Assembly (NCBI GenBank): GCA_964484185.1
Contig: CAZAEQ010000018.1
Coordinates: 1 to 64,000 of the forward strand
Direction: 5' to 3'
Source: F1-120-MAGs238 sp964484185
GTDB lineage: Bacteria > Planctomycetota > Phycisphaerae > Phycisphaerales > UBA1924
Length of the DNA stretch: 64,000 nucleotides
Part shown: one piece after another, positions 1 to 7,952 of the stretch
Numbering within the stretch: the stretch's first letter is position 1
Layout of the letters: the number at the start of each line of letters is the position of its first letter
Position numbers and translations under genes: made by a program
The notes under the pieces: generated by a model
What the model saw: only the letters and a program-made list of their open reading frames with translations
The model's database searches: none
Told to the model about the DNA's origin: nothing

Positions 1-1008
1 CGATTCATTTCATCGTGGAATGGCGGGCCAGCGATTACACGTGCGATCTCGCTGCATGCGAACGGGATTGAACTATTGCCTGCGATGGTCGAAGGGGTGA
101 AGCTGGTTGAGGATGATCCGGAGGAAATGTCGGTTGGGTTTGGCGGGTTGCCCAATGAGGACGGTGTGGTGGAACTTGATGCGGCGGTGATGGATGGGAA
201 GACGCATCGCGCGGGCGCGGTGGCAGGATTGAAGGGGTATCGATATGCGGCGGCGGTGGCGCATGAGGTGATGCGACGGACAGATCACTCGCTTTTGGTG
301 GGTGAGGGCGCGTGCCGATTTGCACAGATGTTGGGGTTTAAGCAAGAAGAGCTTTTGACTCCGGCGGGGCGGCAGGCGTGGCTTGAGTGGAAGGCGAATT
401 TGTCGCCGCGTGATGCATGGCTTGCGGAAGGCGAGGATGCGAGTGACTATGGGAGAGCGCGGTGGGCAGGTCGTGCGGAGGCGAGTACGGAGGTAGAGGC
501 GGGAGCGCCGAAACCGAATCAATCGGGAGGTGTGCCGCGGGAGCCGTTTACTTTTGGGACTATCTATATGGGCGGGATTGATGAGGCGGGCGACTTGTGT
601 GCATTGACGAGCACGAGTGGACTGTCATACAAGATTGCGGGAAGGGTGGGCGATACGCCGGTGGTTGGCGGCGGGTTGTATGTTGATAATCAGGTGGGCA
701 CTGCAGGAGCGACCGGGAGAGGCGAGGCGGTGATGCAGTCGTGCGGGAGTTTTTATGCAGTGAGCAGGATGGAAGCGGGTGACTCGCCGGAGGAAGCGTG
801 CCTCGCAGCGCTCAAGAAGATTGTGGACAAGACACGGCAAAAGCGGCTGCTGGATGTGCAGGGGAAATTAACTTTCAATGTGACGATGTACGCGATTCGC
901 AAAGATGGCGTGATCGGAGCAGCATCGATCCATCCGGGGTATGAGTTTGTTATTTTTGATGGTCAGAATGTGACCGTGCGGATGGCGGCGAGTCTGTATA
1001 CGAAGTGA
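1..1008 (+). CDS. N(4)-(beta-N-acetylglucosaminyl)-L-asparaginase / isoaspartyl peptidase family, 5' end missing
   Basis: The reading frame is open from base 1, so the start lies outside the window; 335 codons are visible. The family are Ntn-hydrolases that self-cleave before a catalytic Thr and then hydrolyse asparagine-linked GlcNAc or beta-aspartyl peptides. The visible sequence carries the family landmarks: SSWNGGPA near the N-terminus, then the cleavage-site Thr in FGTIYMGG (codon 559-561), followed by TSTSGLSYKIAGRVGDTPV and ATGRGEAVMQ, which form the substrate pocket in known members. The residue before the Thr is Gly rather than the Asp common in eukaryotic enzymes, so it may belong to a divergent bacterial branch. 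It ends directly against the convergent respiratory operon (stop at 1006-1008, next stop at 1009). The function class is well supported; the exact substrate is not. Confidence 0.88.
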   Translation, partial: RFISSWNGGPAITRAISLHANGIELLPAMVEGVKLVEDDPEEMSVGFGGLPNEDGVVELDAAVMDGKTHRAGAVAGLKGYRYAAAVAHEVMRRTDHSLLVGEGACRFAQMLGFKQEELLTPAGRQAWLEWKANLSPRDAWLAEGEDASDYGRARWAGRAEASTEVEAGAPKPNQSGGVPREPFTFGTIYMGGIDEAGDLCALTSTSGLSYKIAGRVGDTPVVGGGLYVDNQVGTAGATGRGEAVMQSCGSFYAVSRMEAGDSPEEACLAALKKIVDKTRQKRLLDVQGKLTFNVTMYAIRKDGVIGAASIHPGYEFVIFDGQNVTVRMAASLYTK

Positions 1009-1758
1009 TCAGGCGGAGCGCTTGCCGCTGGCTGCGAGGACGATGCTGCCCAGGATCAGGAGCATTGAAGATGCGGCAACAGGAAGCGTCCAGCCAACGC
1101 TTGAGAGTGCATCGTTCTGCGGTTTCATGCTCGGTCCCATTCCCTTGGGAATGAGGAGGAGTGCGGCCTGCATCTCCCAGGTATTCTCGACGAGTTCGCC
1201 GGGTTTGGCATCCTGCCAGCGGCGCGAGGTTGGGTAGTTCAGACGTTGGGTGGAGAAGGTGCCATCAGGCAGGAACTCGCTGAAGGTGAAGATCCAGTCT
1301 TTGCGCCAGACGCGACCCCATGTGCCAGGATCTACGCCGGGCGGGAGTTCGCGGGTGACGATGACCAGGCGATCGACAACTTTGCCTTCGTAGCTGTCTT
1401 TGATCACTTCAGGAATGGGGCGACCGTTGGTGGGGACGAAGCGGACGATGCGCATCCAATCCATGTAGGGCTTGAGGCCGGGGAGTTCTTTTTCGCCGGG
1501 GAGCTGGACGCGAAGCTTGAGGTCGTTGTCGCCGTATTTGATGTTGACGTACGGAGTTGTGCCTTCGACGGTTTCAGTGACCGAGACATTGTGATTAGCG
1601 TACTTAAAGGTGCGTTCGTCAACTTCGCGGAAAGCGAACTGGTTGCGCTTGTGATCTTTGTGGAACTCGCCAATGCGGCGAGCCATGAAGACGCTGCTGA
1701 CAATGAGCGTGGCAATTGAGGCGAGAGCGAGGAGTATTGAACCAGTGCGACGCTTCAT
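1009..1758 (-). CDS. Membrane protein of unknown function, last gene of the ACIII-caa3 operon
   Basis: The 249-residue protein has one hydrophobic helix near the N-terminus (about residues 7-25), a soluble middle of about 190 residues rich in beta-prone sequence, and a second helix near the C-terminus (about 222-243) followed by a short basic end. The topology suggests two anchors with the middle domain on the periplasmic side. I do not recognise a family. It starts 18 bases after the ctaF stop and on the same strand, so it is probably cotranscribed with the oxidase genes. A role as an accessory or assembly factor of the oxidase is inferred from position only. Confidence 0.75.
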   Translation of the reverse strand: MKRRTGSILLALASIATLIVSSVFMARRIGEFHKDHKRNQFAFREVDERTFKYANHNVSVTETVEGTTPYVNIKYGDNDLKLRVQLPGEKELPGLKPYMDWMRIVRFVPTNGRPIPEVIKDSYEGKVVDRLVIVTRELPPGVDPGTWGRVWRKDWIFTFSEFLPDGTFSTQRLNYPTSRRWQDAKPGELVENTWEMQAALLLIPKGMGPSMKPQNDALSSVGWTLPVAASSMLLILGSIVLAASGKRSA

Positions 1759-1776
1759 GGTTGGCCTACATCTTCA

Positions 1777-2580
1777 TTAGTGGCCGCCGGGAGCGGCGGA
1801 ATCAGCTGCGGGGTCTTTTGCATCAAAGAGACCGGGTGTGGTGCCTGAGCGCGGGCGGCTTGCGTCTGGCGTGGATTGATTTACTGAGTGATCAGCGTGC
1901 TTGGTGTGGCGATGATGAATTGCTTCGGCAAGTTCGCGAGAGTACTCGACCTGGGCCTTTTGCTTTGCGACATCGGCGGGATCACCGGCTGCAACGAACT
2001 GAGCAGTCAGTGCTTCCAGACGCTGGCGGGCTCGGAATGCGGTGATGGATTCAGAGCCTGCGGAACGACCGTTCTGGAGATCTCCGAGGACTGTTTTTCC
2101 GGACTCACCCGCCCCACCGGCAACGATCTCGTGCTGTTTGAAGTCATAGACCTTGCCTCGGTTTCCCAGATCGATCGCGGTGAAACCAAGGAAGAGGGAG
2201 AAGGCAAAGAGCGAGAAGCAGAAGATGACTGAGTTGATGAGATTGTCGAAGCGAAGCTGCATGAAGTAGAGGACGACGAGGATTGCCTTGATGGTCGCGA
2301 TTGAGAGAGCGATGAAGACGTTGAGCCAGGTGGGAAGCAGGATGTGAAAGGTGTCCTGAATCCACGATTCAAAGTTTGCCGCGCCGACCGTGGCGAAGGT
2401 AAAGAAGAGCAGGATCGCGAGTACTACGCGATTGGTGAACGCGGAGACAATGACGTGCTCTGCGTGCGGCTCGTGGTGTGGATTGATTTCGTCGAAGGAT
2501 GCGTTGTCGCCGTGAGCGCCGTGGGCACCATGTGCATCGGCGGCGTGAGCTGAGCGAAGTGGATTGTTTGCGATGGGCAT
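1777..2580 (-). CDS. ctaF: Cytochrome c oxidase subunit IV with long C-terminal extension
   Basis: This is the small membrane subunit of the caa3 oxidase. After a His- and Ala-rich N-terminus (about 40 residues) there are three transmembrane helices (about 45-70, 78-105, 112-135) with the family-typical segment KAILVVLYFMQLRFD. Usual family length is about 100 residues; here there are 267, because a hydrophilic tail of about 120 residues follows the third helix. The tail is predicted partly helical (RARQRLEALTAQF) and ends in a disordered Ser/Pro/Ala stretch. The start at 2580 is preceded by GGAG eight bases upstream. It lies between ctaE and the terminal membrane ORF. The subunit call is firm; the tail has no known role. 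Confidence 0.85.
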   Translation of the reverse strand: MPIANNPLRSAHAADAHGAHGAHGDNASFDEINPHHEPHAEHVIVSAFTNRVVLAILLFFTFATVGAANFESWIQDTFHILLPTWLNVFIALSIATIKAILVVLYFMQLRFDNLINSVIFCFSLFAFSLFLGFTAIDLGNRGKVYDFKQHEIVAGGAGESGKTVLGDLQNGRSAGSESITAFRARQRLEALTAQFVAAGDPADVAKQKAQVEYSRELAEAIHHRHTKHADHSVNQSTPDASRPRSGTTPGLFDAKDPAADSAAPGGH

Positions 2581-2640
2581 TTGGCGAACTCCAAGGAAGG
2601 CAAGCAGGTCGTGAAATTGTGCCGCGGTGTGGGAATTGAA

Positions 2641-3414
2641 TCAGTGAATGAGATAGAGAAGCGGGAAGAGGAAGATCCAGATAAGGTCGACGATGTGCCA
2701 GTAGAGGCCAGCCATTTCGACGCCGGTGTAGTGGCGCGGGCCGTAGTTTTCAACGCCGGGGCGTGAGAGCCACCAGACGCGGAAGATGAGACCCATGCCG
2801 ATGATGACGTGCAGGGCGTGGAGGCCAGTACCGGTGTAGTACATCGACCACCACATGTTTTCGTTTGGATTGGTTGAGAATGCGAAGGTGAAGAGGGCAC
2901 CTGGGAGTTTGCCGCCGTAGGTGGGATCAAAGTAGAAGAGACCACCGAGTGCGGTCTTGATATCAGTTGCGTGAGCGTGCGATGCGAAGATATCGAAATG
3001 CCACCCCGTCATTTTTGGGACGTATTCCATGAGCAATTTAATTGCCACGAATGCAGCGCCACAGACGAGGGTAATGAGCAGATTACGACGAGCTTCTTTC
3101 TGGCGATTGTGCTGGAAATGATTGATGGACATCGCCATGGTGTAACTGGAAACCAGCAACACGATGGTGTTGAGTCCGCCCCAGCGCCAGTCGAGGTATG
3201 ACGAGCCAATGCGGAACGCATCGGGGTACATCATGCGATAGATGGCGTACCAGACGAAGATACCGGCGAAGAGCAGGACTTCGGTGGCGAGGAAGAGCCA
3301 GAAGCCAGTCTTCGCTGCATCGAACTCATCGTCTTTAGTACGAAAGTGCGATGCGTGCTGGTACTTTTCGTACCCAGGCAGATCGGCCGCGGATTTGGTT
3401 GGAAGTGTCGTCAT
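2641..3414 (-). CDS. ctaE: Cytochrome c oxidase subunit III
   Basis: A 257-residue polytopic membrane protein, subunit III of the heme-copper oxidase. It starts with a short soluble segment followed by the conserved KTGFWLFLATEVLLFAGIF, the first helix of the family, and contains the typical STNPNENMWWSMYYTGTGLH followed by HVIIGMG, where the family has conserved His and Gly residues. The C-terminus YWHIVDLIWIFLFPLLYL is the classical last helix of COX3 proteins. It sits between ctaD and ctaF. Subunit III does not bind redox centres; it stabilises subunit I and is thought to help proton uptake. Confidence 0.95.
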   Translation of the reverse strand: MTTLPTKSAADLPGYEKYQHASHFRTKDDEFDAAKTGFWLFLATEVLLFAGIFVWYAIYRMMYPDAFRIGSSYLDWRWGGLNTIVLLVSSYTMAMSINHFQHNRQKEARRNLLITLVCGAAFVAIKLLMEYVPKMTGWHFDIFASHAHATDIKTALGGLFYFDPTYGGKLPGALFTFAFSTNPNENMWWSMYYTGTGLHALHVIIGMGLIFRVWWLSRPGVENYGPRHYTGVEMAGLYWHIVDLIWIFLFPLLYLIH

Positions 3415-3454
3415 GGTGAACTCGAGTGTGAGGGGAACTGGTTAGTGATGCGCG

Positions 3455-5224
3455 CTAGTGATGTGAATGAGCCTTGCGGTCTTCTTCGGATGCGAGCGGG
3501 AATTCCTTTTCGGTGCAGTGGAATGGAACGACCAGGCCGTAGTCGTATGGGCCGTGGGTGACCACCGGCTCCTTCTCGAAGTTGTGTTCAATTGGCGGGC
3601 TTGAGCAGAGCCATTCGAGCGTGAGAGATCCCCATGGGTTGGCGGGAGCTTTGGGCCCGCGGATAGACATGAGGAACACCAGTGCGTGGAGCAGGAAGCC
3701 CAGAAGAAGCAGGTAGCTACCGATCGTCGAGATCTGGTGATAGATCTGGAAGTGATCGACATAGCTGGCGTAGCGACGGGGCATGCCTTGCACACCCATA
3801 AAGAACTGGGTGAAGAAGGTGACGTTGAACCCGATGAACACGATGACGGCGCCGACAATGGCCCATCTCTCGTTGTACATGCGGCCGGTGATTTTGGGCC
3901 ACCAGTGGTGCAGGCCACCGACGAAGGCGATGATCGTGCCTCCCATCATGACGTAGTGGAAGTGAGCGACGACGAAATATGAATCGTGCAAGTGGAGGTC
4001 AGTTGCGAGCGCACCCAGCGGGAGACCTGTCAGGCCGCCGATTGAGAAGAGGAAGAGGAAGCTGAGTGCGTAGACCATTGGTGCAGTCAGCGCGATGGAA
4101 CCCTTATAGAGGGTCAAGATCCAGTTGAATACCTTGACCGCTGTAGGAATTGCAACCAGGAAGGTGAGTGCTGAGAAGATAGTCGCGATGAGTTCACTTT
4201 CAGCAGTGAACATGTGGTGGCCCCACACCAGGAAGGCGACGGCGGTGATGCCGAAGGAAGCGAAGGCGATGGCGCGGTAACCGAAGATCTTTTTGCGGCA
4301 GTGAGTCGGAATGATTTCGGAGATGATTCCCATGCCAGGGAGGATCATCACATAGACGACGGGATGGCTGTAGAACCAGAAGAAGTGCTGGAAGAGAACA
4401 GGGTCGCCGCCCATTGCGGGATCGAAGATGCCGACGTGGAAGACACGCTCAAGAATAAGCAGGAGGAGCGTGACGCCGATGACTGGTGTCGCAAGGACCT
4501 GAATGATGCTGGTTGCATAAAGGGCCCAGACAAAGAGAGGCATGTCGAACCAGCCCAGCCCGGGGGCACGGAGCTTGTGAACAGTGACGATGAAGTTAAG
4601 GCCGGTCAGGATGGAGCTGAAGCCCATGATGAACGCGCCGGCGACGATGAAGACGACGCGCCATTGATCTGGATCAGTAGTAGTTGAATACGGGGTGTAG
4701 AAAGTCCAGCCGGTATCTACGCCGCCGACCAGGATGGAAAGTCCGGCGAAGAGCGAGCCGAAGAGGTAGAGGTACCAGGAGAACAGGTTCAATCGCGGGA
4801 AGGCGACGTCTTTGGCGCCGAGCATGAGGGGGATCAGGAAGTTGCCAAGTGCTGCTGGAACACTGGGAATGATGACCATGAAGACCATGACCGCGCCGTG
4901 AAGTGTGAAGAGGCGGTTGTAAATAGTGTTGCCGCCTGCAGCACCTTCACCCTTGGAGAACAACTGGCCCATGACCTGGCCATCGACCATACGAACTGGC
5001 TCCCATAGTTCGGTACGAACTGCGATTGCGAGCACGCCGCCGATGAAGAAGAAAATCAGCACTGCAACCAGATACATCACACCGATCTTTTTGTGATCGA
5101 CAGTGGTGGCCCAGTTCCAGATGTCAGCCCAGAGCGAGCCTTTGGAAGCGAGATAGCTTTCGTGATGATCGTGGCCAGAGCCGTGCCCGTGAGCATGGTC
5201 GGTTGAAGGTGAGATGGTTGACAT
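3455..5224 (-). CDS. ctaD: Cytochrome c oxidase subunit I, A2-type heme-copper oxidase
   Basis: The 589-residue catalytic subunit reduces oxygen at a heme a3/CuB site and pumps protons. Visible ligands: His109 in TLHG (heme a), His287 in FYSHPVVY with Tyr291 (CuB and the cross-linked Tyr), His336-His337 in WGHHMFT (CuB), and the heme pair in DSYFVVAHFHYVMMGG. The helix VI motif reads YSHP, not GHPE, so the enzyme lacks the D-channel Glu and belongs to the A2 subtype in the established classification, like the Rhodothermus caa3 enzyme that works with alternative complex III. The N-terminus is His/Gly rich (residues 10-22). The start at 5224 has AGGAG eight bases upstream. Confidence 0.97.
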   Translation of the reverse strand: MSTISPSTDHAHGHGSGHDHHESYLASKGSLWADIWNWATTVDHKKIGVMYLVAVLIFFFIGGVLAIAVRTELWEPVRMVDGQVMGQLFSKGEGAAGGNTIYNRLFTLHGAVMVFMVIIPSVPAALGNFLIPLMLGAKDVAFPRLNLFSWYLYLFGSLFAGLSILVGGVDTGWTFYTPYSTTTDPDQWRVVFIVAGAFIMGFSSILTGLNFIVTVHKLRAPGLGWFDMPLFVWALYATSIIQVLATPVIGVTLLLLILERVFHVGIFDPAMGGDPVLFQHFFWFYSHPVVYVMILPGMGIISEIIPTHCRKKIFGYRAIAFASFGITAVAFLVWGHHMFTAESELIATIFSALTFLVAIPTAVKVFNWILTLYKGSIALTAPMVYALSFLFLFSIGGLTGLPLGALATDLHLHDSYFVVAHFHYVMMGGTIIAFVGGLHHWWPKITGRMYNERWAIVGAVIVFIGFNVTFFTQFFMGVQGMPRRYASYVDHFQIYHQISTIGSYLLLLGFLLHALVFLMSIRGPKAPANPWGSLTLEWLCSSPPIEHNFEKEPVVTHGPYDYGLVVPFHCTEKEFPLASEEDRKAHSHH

Positions 5225-5276
5225 AGCAGAAACTCCTGAGGCCGGTCGAGCGCCGAAGCGCGGATGAGTGGATGGA

Positions 5277-6443
5277 TTACTTCTTCAGAGACTTCATATA
5301 GGCGATGAGACTTTCGATCTGTTCGTCTTTCAACTGTCCGGCGAAACTGTTCATTGCTGATGTTGGACCATACGTGACGTGGATTTTTGCCTGCGGGTCA
5401 AGGATGGATTCGCGGGCATAGTTCTCATCGAACACCACTGGATTGGGGCTGCCCTTATCGAGTGCAATGTTGCTTCCCCAGCCGGTTCCCTTGGCGGGAT
5501 CGGGCTTCCAGGTTGGACCTGTATTGGGCGAGCCATCGACAGAGTGGCATGAAGCGCAGTTGCGCTTGTAGAGCTTGAAACCTTGTTCTTCGGGCGTGCC
5601 GCCACTTGCGGCCAATTCGACCCATTTATCGAAGTACGCGGCGGGCACAACGCGGAAAATTCCCATCATTTCCGAGTGCGATTGTCCACAGTATTCTGCA
5701 CAGAAAATCCAATGATCGACATAGGGAACGCCATTGGGAAGCTTCTCGGCGTTGTCGGGAAGTGGCGGCGTGCGGAACCAGAGTGAGGTATAGCGATTGG
5801 GAAGCACGTCCTGCTTAATGCGGAAGTCGGGAATCCAGAAGGCGTGAAGAACATCCGCGCTGGACATACGGAGGCGGACGTTTTTCTCAGCGGGAACGTA
5901 GAAGATCGGCACATCGGTAGTTCGAAGGGATTCGGTTGTTTCGCCAAAGCGTTCGGTGTTGGTTTTCTGCCCTGTATTCGCATCAGTCCACACAATTTGC
6001 TTAGCTTTATTGGAATAGGTTGACTCAACCGATGTTCCGCCATTGGGGTACTGGAGGTCCCAGTTCCACTTACTTCCTTTGACCACGATCTCCATGGAGT
6101 CGCCGGGCGCGACAAGGCCGTTGACATAGCCGTGGAAACCTGCAAAGAAGATATAGGCGAGCGGAATCAGCGGTCCCACTGTCCACATAATTTCCAGAGG
6201 AGTGTTATGTGAAGTTGAGAGCTGCAGTTTCTTCCCCGGTACGCGGCGGTATTTCACGGTCCAGTAGACCATGACTCCCATGAGGAATACAAAACAGATT
6301 ACGCAGAACCAGAAGACCCACATGAACAATGCGTCCACATCTGATGCATACACAGCGCCGGGTTTGGACCGGAACCAGAGTTCTTGCAGCGAAGTTGGGG
6401 CTTGCTGGGCTAGGAAAGGCGAAATGTCAGGCGATTTGAGCAT
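5277..6443 (-). CDS. ctaC: Cytochrome c oxidase subunit II with fused cytochrome c domain (caa3 type)
   Basis: The 388-residue subunit has two N-terminal helices (about 39-62 and 86-104), a cupredoxin domain and a C-terminal cytochrome c domain. The CuA ligands are visible: His200 in LHAFWIPDF, and Cys248, Glu250, Cys252, His256 and Met259 in FCAEYCGQSHSEMMG. The heme c motif CASCH is at 296-300, with a likely Met ligand near the C-terminus (PTSAMNSF). The fusion defines a caa3 oxidase and lets the enzyme take electrons from ACIII or from a soluble carrier. No lipobox is obvious at the N-terminus. It follows the SCO gene with a gap of three bases, so copper insertion and subunit II are translated together. 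Confidence 0.97.
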   Translation of the reverse strand: MLKSPDISPFLAQQAPTSLQELWFRSKPGAVYASDVDALFMWVFWFCVICFVFLMGVMVYWTVKYRRVPGKKLQLSTSHNTPLEIMWTVGPLIPLAYIFFAGFHGYVNGLVAPGDSMEIVVKGSKWNWDLQYPNGGTSVESTYSNKAKQIVWTDANTGQKTNTERFGETTESLRTTDVPIFYVPAEKNVRLRMSSADVLHAFWIPDFRIKQDVLPNRYTSLWFRTPPLPDNAEKLPNGVPYVDHWIFCAEYCGQSHSEMMGIFRVVPAAYFDKWVELAASGGTPEEQGFKLYKRNCASCHSVDGSPNTGPTWKPDPAKGTGWGSNIALDKGSPNPVVFDENYARESILDPQAKIHVTYGPTSAMNSFAGQLKDEQIESLIAYMKSLKK

Positions 6444-6446
6444 CGT

Positions 6447-7409
6447 TCAATCTCGAGAAACTAAATTTGGATCATGATTGGGATCGTGGGATTCTGTGGA
6501 GGATGATTCTGCGGGGACAACTGTTGCTCCGGCGAGCAGAAGCGCCTGTCTGCGGCGGCGGATACGTTCACCAGCGAACAAAAGTCCGATGAGCGAACCC
6601 AGGCCAATGACTGCGACAATGCCGCCGGCCTGCATTACCCGGAGGGCGACAAGTACGAACTTTCCCGAATTGGGATCGAAGCGGTAGCAGAAATGCAGGA
6701 AGGCATCGCCGATGGAGTTGGCGATTTTGCCGTTGGTTGCTTCGAGCAGATGCAGCTTCATGTCCTTGGCGTCGTAGTCATAACCGCCGATATAGCGAGC
6801 AATGCGGCCATCAGGAGTTGTGACATAGACAATGACGGGGTGGGAGTACTCACCGTTGGGAAGAAGCTTGTAATCAAAACCAAGAGCAGTCGCGAGTTCC
6901 TTGGAGGCGACCTCAGTACCAGTGTGGAACTCCCAGCCTTCGCGGACGCCAGGCGTATCCGCTCGCTCGTATCCGGAGAGGTAGTGCTCTTTCTTGCCGC
7001 GTGCGGAGGGAGTTTTCTCGGTTGGGTCGAAACTGAAGATGAGTGCTCGGTAGTCTTTACCGACTGTGTAATCGAGGTTCTGCATGCACTGAGCCAGCTT
7101 GTCCAAGACGACTGTGCAAACAACTGGGCAGCGGTAGTAGGCAAGCACAACGATGGCGGGCTTGCCATCTTTGTAGTAATCGCCCAGCTTGACTGCATTA
7201 CCTTCTGAATTGCGGAATTCAACGTCCATGGGCAGACGCTGACCGAGGTGGTCTTGAAGGCCGACTCCTTGCGCTTCTTTGGGGAGTACGTTTGGAATGC
7301 CGCCGCGACCATCGGTGAACTGCCCGTTTGCGACAGGTGCGCAGAAAGCCAGACCCATTGCCAGGAGCAACGGAATCGAGCGGCGCAGACTGTGGAAACT
7401 CTGAATCAC
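6447..7409 (-). CDS. SCO1/SenC-family copper chaperone with C-terminal membrane anchor
   Basis: The 320-residue protein has a signal peptide (about 1-29), a thioredoxin-fold domain and a transmembrane helix near 250-275 followed by a basic, Ser-rich cytoplasmic tail. The copper site is complete: Cys94 and Cys98 in YYRCPVVCT and His190 in YSHPVIVYV. SCO proteins load copper into the CuA site of subunit II, and this gene directly precedes ctaC. Most SCO proteins are anchored at the N-terminus; here the anchor is at the C-terminus, with a cleavable N-terminal signal. That arrangement is seen in SCO-like proteins next to ACIII operons, as far as I recall. Function class is firm. Confidence 0.92.
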   Translation of the reverse strand: MIQSFHSLRRSIPLLLAMGLAFCAPVANGQFTDGRGGIPNVLPKEAQGVGLQDHLGQRLPMDVEFRNSEGNAVKLGDYYKDGKPAIVVLAYYRCPVVCTVVLDKLAQCMQNLDYTVGKDYRALIFSFDPTEKTPSARGKKEHYLSGYERADTPGVREGWEFHTGTEVASKELATALGFDYKLLPNGEYSHPVIVYVTTPDGRIARYIGGYDYDAKDMKLHLLEATNGKIANSIGDAFLHFCYRFDPNSGKFVLVALRVMQAGGIVAVIGLGSLIGLLFAGERIRRRRQALLLAGATVVPAESSSTESHDPNHDPNLVSRD

Positions 7410-7418
7410 GAAAGGTCC

Positions 7419-7871
7419 TTACTTGGTCTGGCTGTACTTCTTGATCACTTTTTCTTTGGCAACAGAGACTGGAATCTGGATTATCTCTTTCGCCGGATCG
7501 ATCCACCCTGTGGTTTTCAGGGTTCCGTCGACGACACCTGCTTTGTAAGTGCGAACTTGCCGATCCTGCATGAGCTTGAATGCATCAGCTTCAGTTTGAT
7601 CAAGGGTGTAAAGGTTGTATTCAAAGCGATCGGATTTTACTTTGGTGATGTAGTGATCGAAGTAGATCCACACGGCGCCGATAGAGCCGATGGTCGCGAT
7701 AACCAACGCAACGCTCCAGAAAATGATTGAGCCGTAGCTGATGGTGGCACCGTGCTCTACCTGCGGCTTTTCGCCGGAGGAGTGATGATGCCAGGAATCA
7801 GCATGAGCCTCTTCGTGGGGGACGGTGTGAGTGTGTTGGCCGTGGGCCATTTCCAGAACTCCGATTTTCAA
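7419..7871 (-). CDS. Small His-rich single-helix membrane protein of the ACIII-caa3 operon
   Basis: The protein has 150 residues, or 143 if translation starts at the second Met (7850), which begins a clean His-rich N-terminus. About nine His lie in the first 40 residues, then one transmembrane helix (about 52-74), then a soluble periplasmic part of about 75 residues with DQTEADAFKLMQDRQV. I do not recognise a named family. It sits between actF and the SCO gene, 81 bases after the actF stop, on the same strand. The His-rich N-terminus next to a copper chaperone gene makes metal handling or assembly of the supercomplex plausible, but that is inference from context. Confidence 0.75.
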   Translation of the reverse strand: MKIGVLEMAHGQHTHTVPHEEAHADSWHHHSSGEKPQVEHGATISYGSIIFWSVALVIATIGSIGAVWIYFDHYITKVKSDRFEYNLYTLDQTEADAFKLMQDRQVRTYKAGVVDGTLKTTGWIDPAKEIIQIPVSVAKEKVIKKYSQTK

Positions 7872-7952
7872 TGCGATTCAAGCATTACTTGATTCGCTGG
7901 ATGTATATCAACCGATTCAAACTCGCCCCAGGGCATCGCCCGAGAACGAGAA

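Noticed and set aside
1246..4687. Several open frames on the plus strand opposite the oxidase genes
   Set aside because: They are acidic low-complexity shadows of high-GC genes and cover clear cox motifs on the other strand.
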